A DNA stretch of 64,000 bases, taken from the NCBI RefSeq assembly GCF_000092045.1, contig NC_004041.2, forward strand, positions 1 to 64,000, in the 5' to 3' direction. Of this stretch, positions 9,539 through 18,891 are shown piece after piece. A program made the translations under genes and the position numbers. The first letter of the stretch is position 1. Each line of letters starts with the position of its first letter. Origin of the DNA: Rhizobium etli CFN 42 (GTDB taxonomy: Bacteria; Pseudomonadota; Alphaproteobacteria; Rhizobiales; Rhizobiaceae). A model generated the notes under the pieces. That model saw only the letters and a list, made by a program, of their open reading frames with translations. It ran no database searches and was not told the DNA's origin.

Positions 9539-10087
9539 TTACATGCCCGCAGCATTTTTGTATTTCAGGCCGGATCCACACTCGCACTTTTCGTTTCTGC
9601 CCAATTTTCGCTGTCCGGCGGGCCCTCGCCCCAGTATCTTTGCCAAGGATCCCGGCGGCGGCACTTGCCGTTCCAGCCTGACCGTTCCGGCGATGACAGC
9701 TTCGACATGTTTAGCCCGAGTTTTTAGCATCTCGGATTGTGGCCCATCCATTGCGTATTCCCTCAATGCGGCGAGTTCCCGCCGCGCCATGCCGAATTCT
9801 CCGCACCAAGCCAAGACGATCGCATACATGCTCCGGGTGGGGAGAATCATGTCAGTCAATTGGCTTTCGGCAACCACCGGCAACACATGCTGTTCCATTG
9901 TTTTCCTGGCGCCGCCGGGCTGAGCCATGATCACCAGGAAGTCGTCGACAGCCTCCAAGCCGGTCGTGACCACTGATCTTGCTGCGTAGGCCAGACCATA
10001 GAACTTCAGCGCGGTGAGACGTCGCATCAGCGGGGGCCGATCCAAAGACACTGCGATGTGGCACCATAGATTTAGACAGTCGGCCAA
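9539..10087 (-). CDS. SEC-C-motif-like protein, unknown function
   Basis: A 182-residue protein, convergent with ietS (22-bp gap). The last 25 residues, GRNEKCECGSGLKYKNAAG, follow the SEC-C zinc-binding motif known from the SecA C terminus, normally C-x-C-x8-C-C or C-H. Here the final two ligands are replaced by N-A-A, so metal binding may be lost or weakened. The rest is helical with no recognisable domain. The N terminus may be short, since no ribosome site is evident before 10087. SEC-C proteins of unknown role are common in accessory islands. Confidence 0.6.
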   Translation of the reverse strand: MADCLNLWCHIAVSLDRPPLMRRLTALKFYGLAYAARSVVTTGLEAVDDFLVIMAQPGGARKTMEQHVLPVVAESQLTDMILPTRSMYAIVLAWCGEFGMARRELAALREYAMDGPQSEMLKTRAKHVEAVIAGTVRLERQVPPPGSLAKILGRGPAGQRKLGRNEKCECGSGLKYKNAAGM

Positions 10088-10209
10088 TCTCTTGAGGTCA
10101 TCGCGGTTCGCAAATCATCGTTCTCGCGGCGATCAACTGAAGTTCTTTTGTTAAAAGACGTTCTACAATACGATTTTGTTGATGCAGTGATTCTCGTACG
10201 GGGCTTTGG

Positions 10210-11280
10210 ATGAGCGATGAACTTGGCGAAGAAGAAATTGAGGTTTGCGCCACGGCTAACGAGATCCAGTCAACTTATCCACTTGCAACTAATCTGAGCG
10301 TAAGCGGCCCTTTCGAAGATGAAGACCATGCACGCGGCTTTGGCCACGCGTTCATCGGTTCTCTACAGGTGATCGGGCAACACATCAATCTAACCGATCT
10401 TGATGGAGTGACAATTACTGGCACCTATCACGAAACGCTACTTCAGATTGATCGGGGTTTGGAGGGACTTCGACCACTCACGGCGTCTACAATAGAGGAC
10501 GGTGTTATCGGAGTGGCAATGGCCCCCGCCGTTTTGCGAGATGGATTGCTAAAAACCCATTTGATTTTCGACGTGAACTACGTCTGGCATATCGCAGACC
10601 CCGAAAGCGAGTTCTTTGCGTCGGCTGTGCACACGATTGCCCATGAATGCGGCCACGTTGAAGTGCATACGGCCCTTGATCAGGCCCTACCAGGGCGGAT
10701 ACTGCGCCATCGATATGCCGACTACATTGAGCAATATAGAGAGGAAGTGATTGATGCCTGCTTCCAGGAGTATGGAGCTACCCGGCTGAGTGCTGGTTTC
10801 GGTCTAAATCCGATCGACGGTTACCGCCAGACGTTCTTGACGGCGCTCGCCGACACTGACGCTGCTGCTAATGGGTTTATTAGCGCATATCGCACGCACG
10901 GCGATATTGATCGTGTCCTGTTGGAAGTGCCTCCGCTTTACGCAAACCTGATAAAATGGGCATCGTACCTAATCGGCACGATGCACGGCTTAGGCATCAT
11001 GGTCTCAGATCAGCAAGGTCTCGCAGACGCCCTTTCCGATCATTGGTTTGCTGACTACTTCGCGCGGCTTGAAGCCGCTTATGCCGAGCTGTGGGAACGC
11101 CTGGGGCAATGGGAGAGCGCGAGTGAGTTTGACGGGCTTGGCGACATCGCGATCGAGGTCTTGGAGGCCGGCGGCATGTTCCTTTCCCGAAACGAAGAGG
11201 ATGGCATTCGGGTCGACATTCCGTTTAGGGCGAACAATACACCGAACTATGGTCTCCTCAGCCTTCTTAGAGGCATTTAG
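10210..11280 (+). CDS. Putative HExxH zinc metallopeptidase
   Basis: A 356-residue cytoplasmic protein with no signal peptide. A zinc-peptidase motif is clear: VHTIAHECGHVEVH, with His145, Glu146 and His149. A candidate third ligand, Glu187 in FQEYGATRLSA, comes 38 residues later. This HExxH...ExxA spacing resembles gluzincins such as the ImmA/IrrE and M78 groups, but the remaining sequence does not clearly match them. Its acidic N terminus (DELGEEEIEV) is unusual. It follows the ietAS and SEC-C genes and may belong to the same defence island. The substrate is unknown; the peptidase call rests on the motif alone. Confidence 0.6.
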   Translation: MSDELGEEEIEVCATANEIQSTYPLATNLSVSGPFEDEDHARGFGHAFIGSLQVIGQHINLTDLDGVTITGTYHETLLQIDRGLEGLRPLTASTIEDGVIGVAMAPAVLRDGLLKTHLIFDVNYVWHIADPESEFFASAVHTIAHECGHVEVHTALDQALPGRILRHRYADYIEQYREEVIDACFQEYGATRLSAGFGLNPIDGYRQTFLTALADTDAAANGFISAYRTHGDIDRVLLEVPPLYANLIKWASYLIGTMHGLGIMVSDQQGLADALSDHWFADYFARLEAAYAELWERLGQWESASEFDGLGDIAIEVLEAGGMFLSRNEEDGIRVDIPFRANNTPNYGLLSLLRGI

Positions 11281-12062
11281 ACGAGCCTAAGTCTCCAACG
11301 CTCGCAGAGGTCCGTCGGGTAAATGTGGAGAATCCTCTATCACGGTCGATGTGTGCTCGCCCTGTGCCGCTGCTCTCCACCTCTACCGGAGGGCAGGGGC
11401 GCTAGAACCTTGCGCGGCGGAAAGTCGTCCTCTTCGAGATCGCCGGTCTCATACACGAGAAGGAGCCTTCTACGGAAACCAGACGACGAATGACGTTGCT
11501 GCGGAACGCCGCATCGACGATTTCCGCCTCAGATATGCCGAGATGGAGGACCGTTCGTTGGCCGCATCATTATGCCCCTCATCACGCAAGTGGTTTTCCA
11601 GACGCAAGCGCTTCTGACGTCGCTCCCAAAGAAAGCGGCCATCAGTCCAGACCGCAACCAGTGCGGCAAGGACCGCTGCGAAGTTGGCGAATATCGAGCA
11701 TGTTATCCTCCACAGCCCTTACCCTCCTCGCAGACACGACTGCCCTGCAAGCGATGACTCAACTATAGGCACGCAGGTGTCGGCGTTCTAGCATTGTTTT
11801 GGCCCCACGAGGCGCCGAATGCATCAAAGCAATAATGTGGTGCCATCAGAATCCGGCGTGGTACTGGAGAAGCGCGTTTCCCCGGTCCGAGGGTTCGATT
11901 CCGTTCAAGGCGAAGGATAAGGACGAGTGTCTTAATTGGGGCCGGAAGCAGACCGACAGCTCTTCGCCGGCGGGTTATCGAGAACGGACTTTGGCATCCG
12001 CCGTAGTTCATGTGGCCGGTGCGCACTGTCGATAGCTTGCGCCGGCGCGGAGCCCTTGTGCT
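11281..12062. other. Intergenic stretch, one gene remnant only
   Basis: Apart from the membrane-protein remnant at about 11455-11706 I see no gene. A tRNA-like GGTTCGATTCC at about 11892-11902 has no matching acceptor, D or anticodon stems. Confidence 0.4.
11455..11706 (-). pseudogene. Remnant of a small membrane-anchored rhizobial protein
   Basis: Read on the minus strand, one frame gives IFANFAAVLAALVAVW (a membrane helix) followed by RFLWERRQKRLRLENHLRDE. A second frame then gives HLGISEAEIVDAAFRSN and VIRRLVSVEG. The two pieces look like the anchor and cytoplasmic tail of one small protein, interrupted by a frameshift near 11550. I infer a remnant of a short hypothetical protein of a type common in rhizobia; its function is unknown. 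Confidence 0.4.
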
Positions 12063-15000
12063 TCAATGCGGGGGAGCCACCTGGGGCCAGGGCCGACCAC
12101 TCTGAATATTAGGATGTCTCGGCTCGTCCAGGATGGCCCCATCTTCCTGGCGGATCATGTCAATGCGGGTCAAGTAGTCCACCGCGAACGCCGCTTGATC
12201 CTTGTCGGGAGAAACGGTCAACGCGAACAACTGCCGTCTAACCTCGGAAGCATTGAGCGGCCTAAGCTCGTACGACGTCCCGTCAGGGCTATGCGGCTCT
12301 CTGCTATAGATCATGTCCTGTACACCGCGCGCGCCTTGCCGGCGTATAGTTTGCCGACCCACCGAGGATTGTGCCGCGGCCATCAGACCTTCGACGGAAG
12401 AAGTTTTCAGAAGGACCGAGAAAACCAGCTCCTTTGCTCCGTCGGAGCGGGCCGCGGCTAGTTTTTCGAAGAGATAGGGCATATCGTTGTCCGCCATGGC
12501 GTACGCAAGCTGTTCAGGCAGTAGGAAATGGCCTGTCCTGAGGTCAAAGCCCTTTCCGAGGTGTCCCTCGACCCCTTCAAGAAGCAGGTCCATCGCGCGG
12601 CGGAACCCTAGCTTTTGCACTTGGCCGAACCACTCATGCTCCGACAGCATGTCGGGAAACCTGAGGGCAAACTCTCGCAACATGCCCGCTTTGGTTTCGA
12701 CGCCCAAAAGCCTGAGCTGAGGCAGGATATCCCTGATCTGCCACCGCGGAAGGTTCTTTTCAGGAACCAGCGCTAAGGCGTCGAAAACAGACGTCGGGCG
12801 GTCGGTGTTCGGAAGTACTTTTAGCCAACTGGAGATCGCGTGCGACGTCTGGTCGTCCCACCACCTGTTCTCCTTTTCGGCCAAGACATTGCGGAACTCC
12901 TGGAGGACCAGGTCGGCCGAAGGCAGCAGCCCGCCCACAATCATGCCGTTGAAGAAGTCGAGCTTGGTGTGAGACGTCACCTCCAAGCCGGCAACCTTCG
13001 ACATCAACTCTGGCCGGACTATATGCGGCATGACGACGGCAATTGCGGCCAATGCCACGGCACGTCCGTAGAGCGGTTCGGATGCTGCCAATTCTTCCGC
13101 GACGTCGAGTATAATCTCGGCCGCATCAAGTGACAGGTCGGATTGCTTTGACCTTCTTTCACGTGCAGCCTGAGCGCGATCCAGATCGGGCCAGACATTT
13201 GCCCGTTTGTCGAGGAGAGTCGGCATGGCGATGAGCCGGAGCGCAATCGCCGCGTCATGGCCAAACTCAGGATGACGCAGGAGCGATTTTGCAACTTCAT
13301 AGGCGTCGTCAGTGCCAATCTCGTAAAGTGCCTGCCGGTACGAAAGTGCATGACTGGTGCGCCACTCGTTCAGCGCCTCTTGGTTGCGCCCGCCCTTGGC
13401 CAACTCTTTAAGTGCATCCCGCTGCTTGAGGTCTTCTAGCAGGAATTCTGAGACCCACTTCATTTGTGATGAGTCCGGCACGCGCCGCATGGCATCCACA
13501 ATTTTGGCCATATCGTGGCGTGACGGTGGGCCCGAACGCATGAGGCAGTCCGCCCAGCCGTTCAGCGCTTCAACGAGCTTGAGGCGGCCCTCAGCTGGAA
13601 CATCGTCCATTGGCTCATTCGTGCCGTGTTTGCCGTGGGCGGTGATAAGGTCTGCGAGGGCCTCGATATCGCCGTGGTCTTGTATGGCCGAGAACGACAC
13701 GACTGCCTCGACGAACACGTCGGGGCGCGTACCTGATATCTTGTCTCGAAGCAGTCCCAGGGGAGCGTACGTCGCAGACGACGGCATCCCGTTCGCATAA
13801 ATTTTGGGCTTGAGCTCGAGGAATTCGCTTATCATCCTCGCAACGATACCGGGTCCTGAGAGGAAGAGTGCGCCGCCGGTCCGCTCATCTATCTCCTGGC
13901 TATCAATGACGATGGTCGCGAGTTCTGGCGCCTCGCTGACTGGCTGGGGCGACAGGTATTCTTGCACCCGGAATGGCAATGGAGAGCCGGTCAAAATACG
14001 GTCCGTCATTGCCGCGGCAACGACTTCGGGAAACGCGCTAGCGACCTGATGGAAGGCAGCGGTCTGGTCCGCCCTTAGGTCCAGTTTTTCGTTGCGCAGG
14101 ATAGCGTCAAGATCGGCGACCTCCCCCGAGCTTTGGGCTTTGCGGATAGAGCGAGCGAGGTTACGGGCGGGGCTTGCCATTGCGCCGGTGTCCTCATCCT
14201 GCAGCGCTCGCAAACGCGTCAGGGCGGGCGGGGCGGTCAGTCCGTCGAAATAGTCCCGCTCGGCAACGCGTCGCCAAACTTCATTGTCAGCGCCATATAG
14301 CACTGCTGTCGCCTGTCTGGGTGCGCCTCGGAAAAGGAATGCTTCCACTGCTTTTGACTTCACCTCGACGCTGGGGTCTCGCTTCGCGAGGTCGAACGCG
14401 GTTTCGAGAGCTTCAATACCCCCGCCGAAGATGAGCCCCGAAACAAGCCTCTCCCGGACCCGCTCCTGCAGGTGATCGTAGTCACTTTGCAGGTAGCCCC
14501 CGAAAACGCTTGGTCGGATACGATCGCCAATGTTGAGAGCTTCGCTTTGGATTTGGTCGCTTGAGTTGGAAACAAGCGGCCAAACCAGGTCGGCAAAGTC
14601 ACCACGGCCCGTCTTCATCATGAATCCGACCGCCAAGTCCACCTGATCGGCTTGGTGCCATGAGCGTGCAAAAGCTTGCACCTCGTGTGAGACCAAGCTC
14701 CAAACTGCGTCTCCTGTCCGGTACACAATTTCGGCCGCAAGCATCGGTCCGACAGACATAGCGAGTCTCGCCGCTCGGGCGACGATAGCGACACCAGATT
14801 CATCCTCTGCAAGGCGTTCACAGGCGAAGAGAATTGCTTCTTCCCAGAGCCGGTCGTCGAGAAGCTCTTGGGCAAAACTGCTTTCGAGGCCTGCGTCCTT
14901 AGGAAGGTCACGCATCATTGCCTCGACATGCCCGGCGGCATACCATTCCTGAAATTGCTGATGCTGGAAGGCGTAGGTGTCGCCTTCGCCGTGCACCAAC

Positions 15001-16478
15001 ACGTGCGTGGCGACAAGGGTCTCCAAGACGCTTGCAGGTTCCGGGGCGTTCTGGACCAGCCCCTCGGTCAACAATTTTGTGTTGCTTGCTCGTAGGGACT
15101 GTCGTGCTGCCGTGTCATCCAGCGCCGTAGTCCGCGCCTGCATCATGGCGACGGCCAGGTCACCCAGATAACGCCTGTGTTGCCCCAGCATGCTTTGTCG
15201 AAGTTGCTCGGCACGTTCGGGAATATCTTCATGCTGTTTTACCAGCAGCGAGATGGTGCTTTCCTTGGTGGTGGGAAGGGCGCCGGCGTCTCCAACCTGC
15301 AGGAGGACTTGGAGGTAAAACGGGATCCGGGCAAGGTCGCGGACGCCTGACGTTCTGCGCACACGGTCGAGCAAGTCCTGAGCAACACTTCCATGCCGGG
15401 ATGCCAGGTCTTCCTGCTGCTCGTCGGAGAGCGACTCGACGTGAACCGTCCGCGCAACAAAGGGCACCGCCGCGGCCTGTGGGCGCGTGGTAATGCAGAT
15501 GACCAGAAGCGGAAATTCACGCCTGAGCGCCCGCATGGTCTTGATAAGGGCTAGCCGCGCAACCGGTGTCACCTCGTTCCAGCCGTCCAATAGGAACGCA
15601 ATTTCACCGTGCGCTGAGAGAAACTTGAGATGCTCTGACCGGATGCCTGCAAATGCCTGACGACCAACTACCCATGAAAAGAGGTCGTCCACGCTCTGGC
15701 CGACTTCTGCGAGCGGGACCAGCAGCGGTAAAGGCCCGCTTTCCAAAAGTCTGGCACCGAGCTGCACCAACGTGGTCGACTTTCCCTGACCCGGCTCCGC
15801 CACGAGGTCCAGAACGCCACACGACCGGAGTGCTGCGGCCATTTCGACGTGCGTGAATGACTTTCCCCGCGATGAGGCAGATGTCAGATAGAGCGAAACG
15901 GCATGGGCGGGGCCCTGCTGAGCGAATGTCTCGATGTGGCGCTGAGCTGCCGAGCGCACCTTTTCTAACAGGGCTGGCAAATCTTCGCTCCGTGGAAGGC
16001 CAAACTGCTTGCGGAGATATCCAAGCGCATCCGCGAGTTCGGTGCCCATAGGCTCCACGCGGGCGCGGCCACCTGTTAGCAGTTGTTCAAACGCCCTTTC
16101 TTCCGCGTCCTTCTTCCATTTGTGAAGCAATTCGACCGGGAATGCCTTTTCGTCATGGTCGATCTGGTGGGCATGGTCGCTACAAAGCCAGATTCCATTA
16201 TCCGGGGCTTTCCGTTCTTCCGGGGTCAGGCGGGCGTCGTAACGGGCAAAGCCCTCCGAGGCGGCCGTGATGTGCGCCGCCACACCGATGTTCATCGTGC
16301 CTGGACCGCCTTTTTGCGGGCCGACAGTTGGTTTGGTGCATTCCGGGTTGGAGCAGAGCCAACCAACACGCTGGGCCAACAGACGCTTGGTCGGCTCGGT
16401 GAAATTGTCGCGCTGGCTCTTGCCGGAGGACGCAAGTGAGGTGGATGGTGTGGTGCTTACTTCGGGACTGACGCTCAT
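12063..16478 (-). CDS. HNH-NACHT STAND NTPase with long helical C terminus, candidate defence protein
   Basis: A single 1471-residue protein. Residues 35-125 form an HNH-nuclease-like module: CSNPEC (42-47), the first histidine in VAAHITAAS (His69) and NGIWLCSDHAHQIDHDE (94-110), then LLHKWKKDAEE. A NACHT/STAND NTPase follows: Walker A EPGQGKST (228-235), Walker B IAFLLDGWNE (293-302) and a sensor ITTRP (329-333). The remaining thousand residues are helical and low in recognisable motifs, as expected for HEAT/TPR-like repeats that sense a ligand. STAND proteins with nuclease modules are known anti-phage sensors, so this is probably an activated nuclease; that role is inferred. It stands alone, with 780 bp before and 900 bp after without intact genes, and the frame is undamaged among many broken genes. 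Confidence 0.75.
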   Translation of the reverse strand: MSVSPEVSTTPSTSLASSGKSQRDNFTEPTKRLLAQRVGWLCSNPECTKPTVGPQKGGPGTMNIGVAAHITAASEGFARYDARLTPEERKAPDNGIWLCSDHAHQIDHDEKAFPVELLHKWKKDAEERAFEQLLTGGRARVEPMGTELADALGYLRKQFGLPRSEDLPALLEKVRSAAQRHIETFAQQGPAHAVSLYLTSASSRGKSFTHVEMAAALRSCGVLDLVAEPGQGKSTTLVQLGARLLESGPLPLLVPLAEVGQSVDDLFSWVVGRQAFAGIRSEHLKFLSAHGEIAFLLDGWNEVTPVARLALIKTMRALRREFPLLVICITTRPQAAAVPFVARTVHVESLSDEQQEDLASRHGSVAQDLLDRVRRTSGVRDLARIPFYLQVLLQVGDAGALPTTKESTISLLVKQHEDIPERAEQLRQSMLGQHRRYLGDLAVAMMQARTTALDDTAARQSLRASNTKLLTEGLVQNAPEPASVLETLVATHVLVHGEGDTYAFQHQQFQEWYAAGHVEAMMRDLPKDAGLESSFAQELLDDRLWEEAILFACERLAEDESGVAIVARAARLAMSVGPMLAAEIVYRTGDAVWSLVSHEVQAFARSWHQADQVDLAVGFMMKTGRGDFADLVWPLVSNSSDQIQSEALNIGDRIRPSVFGGYLQSDYDHLQERVRERLVSGLIFGGGIEALETAFDLAKRDPSVEVKSKAVEAFLFRGAPRQATAVLYGADNEVWRRVAERDYFDGLTAPPALTRLRALQDEDTGAMASPARNLARSIRKAQSSGEVADLDAILRNEKLDLRADQTAAFHQVASAFPEVVAAAMTDRILTGSPLPFRVQEYLSPQPVSEAPELATIVIDSQEIDERTGGALFLSGPGIVARMISEFLELKPKIYANGMPSSATYAPLGLLRDKISGTRPDVFVEAVVSFSAIQDHGDIEALADLITAHGKHGTNEPMDDVPAEGRLKLVEALNGWADCLMRSGPPSRHDMAKIVDAMRRVPDSSQMKWVSEFLLEDLKQRDALKELAKGGRNQEALNEWRTSHALSYRQALYEIGTDDAYEVAKSLLRHPEFGHDAAIALRLIAMPTLLDKRANVWPDLDRAQAARERRSKQSDLSLDAAEIILDVAEELAASEPLYGRAVALAAIAVVMPHIVRPELMSKVAGLEVTSHTKLDFFNGMIVGGLLPSADLVLQEFRNVLAEKENRWWDDQTSHAISSWLKVLPNTDRPTSVFDALALVPEKNLPRWQIRDILPQLRLLGVETKAGMLREFALRFPDMLSEHEWFGQVQKLGFRRAMDLLLEGVEGHLGKGFDLRTGHFLLPEQLAYAMADNDMPYLFEKLAAARSDGAKELVFSVLLKTSSVEGLMAAAQSSVGRQTIRRQGARGVQDMIYSREPHSPDGTSYELRPLNASEVRRQLFALTVSPDKDQAAFAVDYLTRIDMIRQEDGAILDEPRHPNIQSGRPWPQVAPPH

Positions 16479-16494
16479 GATCAGAGCTTAGCGC

Positions 16495-17398
16495 CGTCCG
16501 GACTAACGGCAAAGAACAAAGAACGCACCAAACAAAGGCGCAGGCGCTGTCTCAACGCGATTGTAGAAATGGTTAAGTCAAAGTCTGACATCGTCCTTGC
16601 AGAATGGTAGTGGGTCGCTCGTCCCAAGTAGCGACGTCTGGTTTTCCATGGGCAAAAGAAGTCCTCGACCGACCAAGAGACTATCCCAAATGGTACCTTG
16701 GCTGACTGCAGGTATGTCTGGTTTCGGAGACAGGGCTGAAATGCCTGAACGACCGGAATGGGGGCGCAAAGCGGCCACCACGACTTCGCTCTGAGTCTGC
16801 TTCGGTGCAGGGTTTCGGATGCCGACCATCCACGTGGTGGGTGGCGCCGAGGCGGCCGTCCGAAGCGATCCGTTGTTCAAGGAGCCTCGTGGACGCCGTG
16901 TTGCAAGGATGTTCACGGTCTGAGCTAAAATGATCGCATAATGGATCGAAGGGAACTGGCCCGGCAGGCGAGCAAAGAAAGACAAGGTTGACAGGCGCAT
17001 TGCTTCTTCGATTGAGGGTTCGGCAGTTCATGCGTGACGACGGTGGTGCCGATCGATCGGGCCTTCGCCCGTGCGCGCTGGCAACGCCGGCGCTCTGGAT
17101 GCGCTACATAGACCGCGTCGGGGTTGGCGGAAAATCTTTTAAAACTCCGGCGATGCACAACAAGGAAGCTCGCCGATAAGTTGCCCACGTGCAACTTTTG
17201 AATCAGTACGGTTTGACTTCGTTCAGGGCCAATGTAGCCTCACCCGTCTCATCCCCCATTCGACTGGCCACGAATTCTGCTCCTGGAAAGGTGAGGTGGA
17301 CATTTGAGCGTGGCTATAGACGGGCAGTCCGGTAATCGTTATTTCGGATATACCACCCCATCACCAAATCATCCCGTGAATTTTCAAGGGCTTTTATA
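16495..17398. other. 900-bp stretch with no supportable gene
   Basis: Short frames on both strands overlap here and none shows a domain or a convincing start. It separates the STAND gene from the SyrB-like gene and may hold worn gene remnants. Confidence 0.4.
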
Positions 17399-18073
17399 TT
17401 GAAAAAAGTGCAACGCAGTTTTGCCGTCGAGTACAAAAGCGGCAGACGAAAACTCGATACTAGGTCGAACTCGATCTGGGGCAACGTGGACCTAAAATCC
17501 GTCGCTCGCGACCTAGACAAAGAGGCAATGCCGTTTCTGTCGGATAGCTCTCAGAGTGGCAAATCCAACAGCGAAATTTCTCTACCAAAACCAGATCAGG
17601 CTGAGTCGTTGTTGACACCGCCTCTTGAGCCGTCGACAACTGCATCAGATACACAGGAGACGAGCATGGCCGACGAGACTGATACTGCAACCAGTGCCGA
17701 TGTGCCGGCCGTTGTCGAAACGCCAATTACGCCGAAGAAACAGCGCAAACCCAGGGCCAAGAAAGCCGCGACACTCGAAACCGCGTCAGCTGACACTACG
17801 GCAGAGCCAGCAGCTGCTCTGGCCGGCGCCGGTGGTGTGAAGAGGAGAGGGCGCAAGACAAAGGTGGTCGAAGCTGCGGCGAGTGCCAAACGCGCACCGG
17901 TGCGCCGCGCTCCAAAGGCTGTGCAGCCGGCGCCTGCCGCGCCGATGACCGCGATCGATGAGATGGCAGACCTATTGCAGTTGGAAGAGGAAAATCAACG
18001 GCTGCGCAAGCTTCTGGCTGAAAAACTTCGCGCTGAAAATGCCGATCTGCGCAAACGGCTGAAGCTCGATTGA
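17399..18073 (+). CDS. SyrB-like transcriptional regulator
   Basis: A 224-residue protein starting at TTG 17399, preceded by AAGGGC. The N-terminal motif QRSFAVEYKSGRRK and the SIWGNVDLKSVARDL segment are followed by a long Lys/Ala-rich low-complexity region (KKQRKPRAKKA, KRRGRKTK). A C-terminal leucine-rich helix EMADLLQLEEENQRLRKLL closes it. The ending LRAENADLRKRL matches SyrB-family proteins, which in Sinorhizobium repress syrM and so modulate nodulation gene control. A shorter start at about 17666 (MADETDTA) would give the classical SyrB length, so the real start is uncertain. A broken relative follows at 18203. Confidence 0.7.
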   Translation: MKKVQRSFAVEYKSGRRKLDTRSNSIWGNVDLKSVARDLDKEAMPFLSDSSQSGKSNSEISLPKPDQAESLLTPPLEPSTTASDTQETSMADETDTATSADVPAVVETPITPKKQRKPRAKKAATLETASADTTAEPAAALAGAGGVKRRGRKTKVVEAAASAKRAPVRRAPKAVQPAPAAPMTAIDEMADLLQLEEENQRLRKLLAEKLRAENADLRKRLKLD

Positions 18074-18202
18074 TAAAGGCAGCCGGTCAACCGCCGGGCG
18101 CATTTCCATGCTTATCAAGATACACATTTTGGCGGCGGTGGATGCTGTTGCCAGAAGTAAAACACACTGCCTGCTTGCGGGATAACACGCGAGGTCGGAT
18201 AG

Positions 18203-18756
18203 ATGGCGTCTCCCTGGAAATTCCTTGCCCGACTGATCTCACCGGGACGCGAACAAAAGCGAAAAAACGGCTCGACCGAGAAGGTTTCGCCGGAGGCGTT
18301 GCCTAGTTCTGGTCCGACTGAAACGCCTGCCGAGGACAGCCTGACCAGCGCTGCTCGACCGGCAAGCGAGGAGCCACCTCGTCACGATGAAGCCGCTGCA
18401 ATCTCCGCAGTGCCAGTGCAATCCGAAGAAGCCGAAAACGATGTCCACGACAAGGTCGACGGCGAAGTTGCCGAAATCGTGGAGGTCGCTGATCCCGCTA
18501 TATCAGGTGGTACTGGTTTCGACGTCACCGCTGCGAATGATGCCGCTAGGCTCAAGCGAATTGCCGAGTCGCACCGCGCGAGCAAAGGAGCCGCAGCAAG
18601 GAAGCGGTGGCGATTGCAAACGATCCCCAATTTATCCAAACTGCAAACGGGATGAGCCTCGATGACTAGATCAGGATGCTCAGGGATCAGCTGGCCAGAA
18701 AGCTAACGTTGCAAAACGCGCAGTTGAGAAAAATGCTGGAGCGGTTTGAACCATGA
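18203..18756 (+). pseudogene. SyrB-associated protein, frameshifted and with an in-frame stop
   Basis: The first 150 residues begin MASPWKFLARLISPGREQ and are Ala/Glu-rich. The frame then ends at 18655, but the next frame encodes SLDD, a TAG stop, and IRMLRDQLARKLTLQNAQLR with KMLERFEP ending at 18756. That tail is the same kind of C-terminal coiled helix found in the SyrB-like protein just upstream. One frameshift near 18600-18650 and one stop near 18668 therefore separate it from its body. The two genes probably arose as a tandem pair; this one is broken. Confidence 0.6.
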
Positions 18757-18847
18757 GCGTGACGCGCTGCCTGCCTTTTAAGCTTGTTGCAGGTGTCCTT
18801 TCAAGGCGATAGAGGCGGCATCCTATCTTGCGACCTATCCTCACGAC

Positions 18848-18878
18848 GGTTATACTGTTTTTGAAAAACAGTATAACC
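18848..18878. promoter_or_regulatory. 31-bp palindrome, likely operator of the nucleotidyltransferase-fold gene
   Basis: Perfect 15-bp arms, GGTTATACTGTTTTT and its complement, surround a single G at 18863. The palindrome ends 13 bp before the ATG at 18892, with the GGAG ribosome site just after it. This position suits autoregulation, as in toxin-antitoxin loci. It also contains TATACT, a -10-like hexamer. Confidence 0.6.
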
Positions 18879-18891
18879 CTGGAGTCGAGCT

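Noticed and set aside
11885..11905. tRNA T-loop-like sequence GGTTCGATTCC
   Set aside because: No acceptor stem, anticodon arm or D arm can be folded around it.
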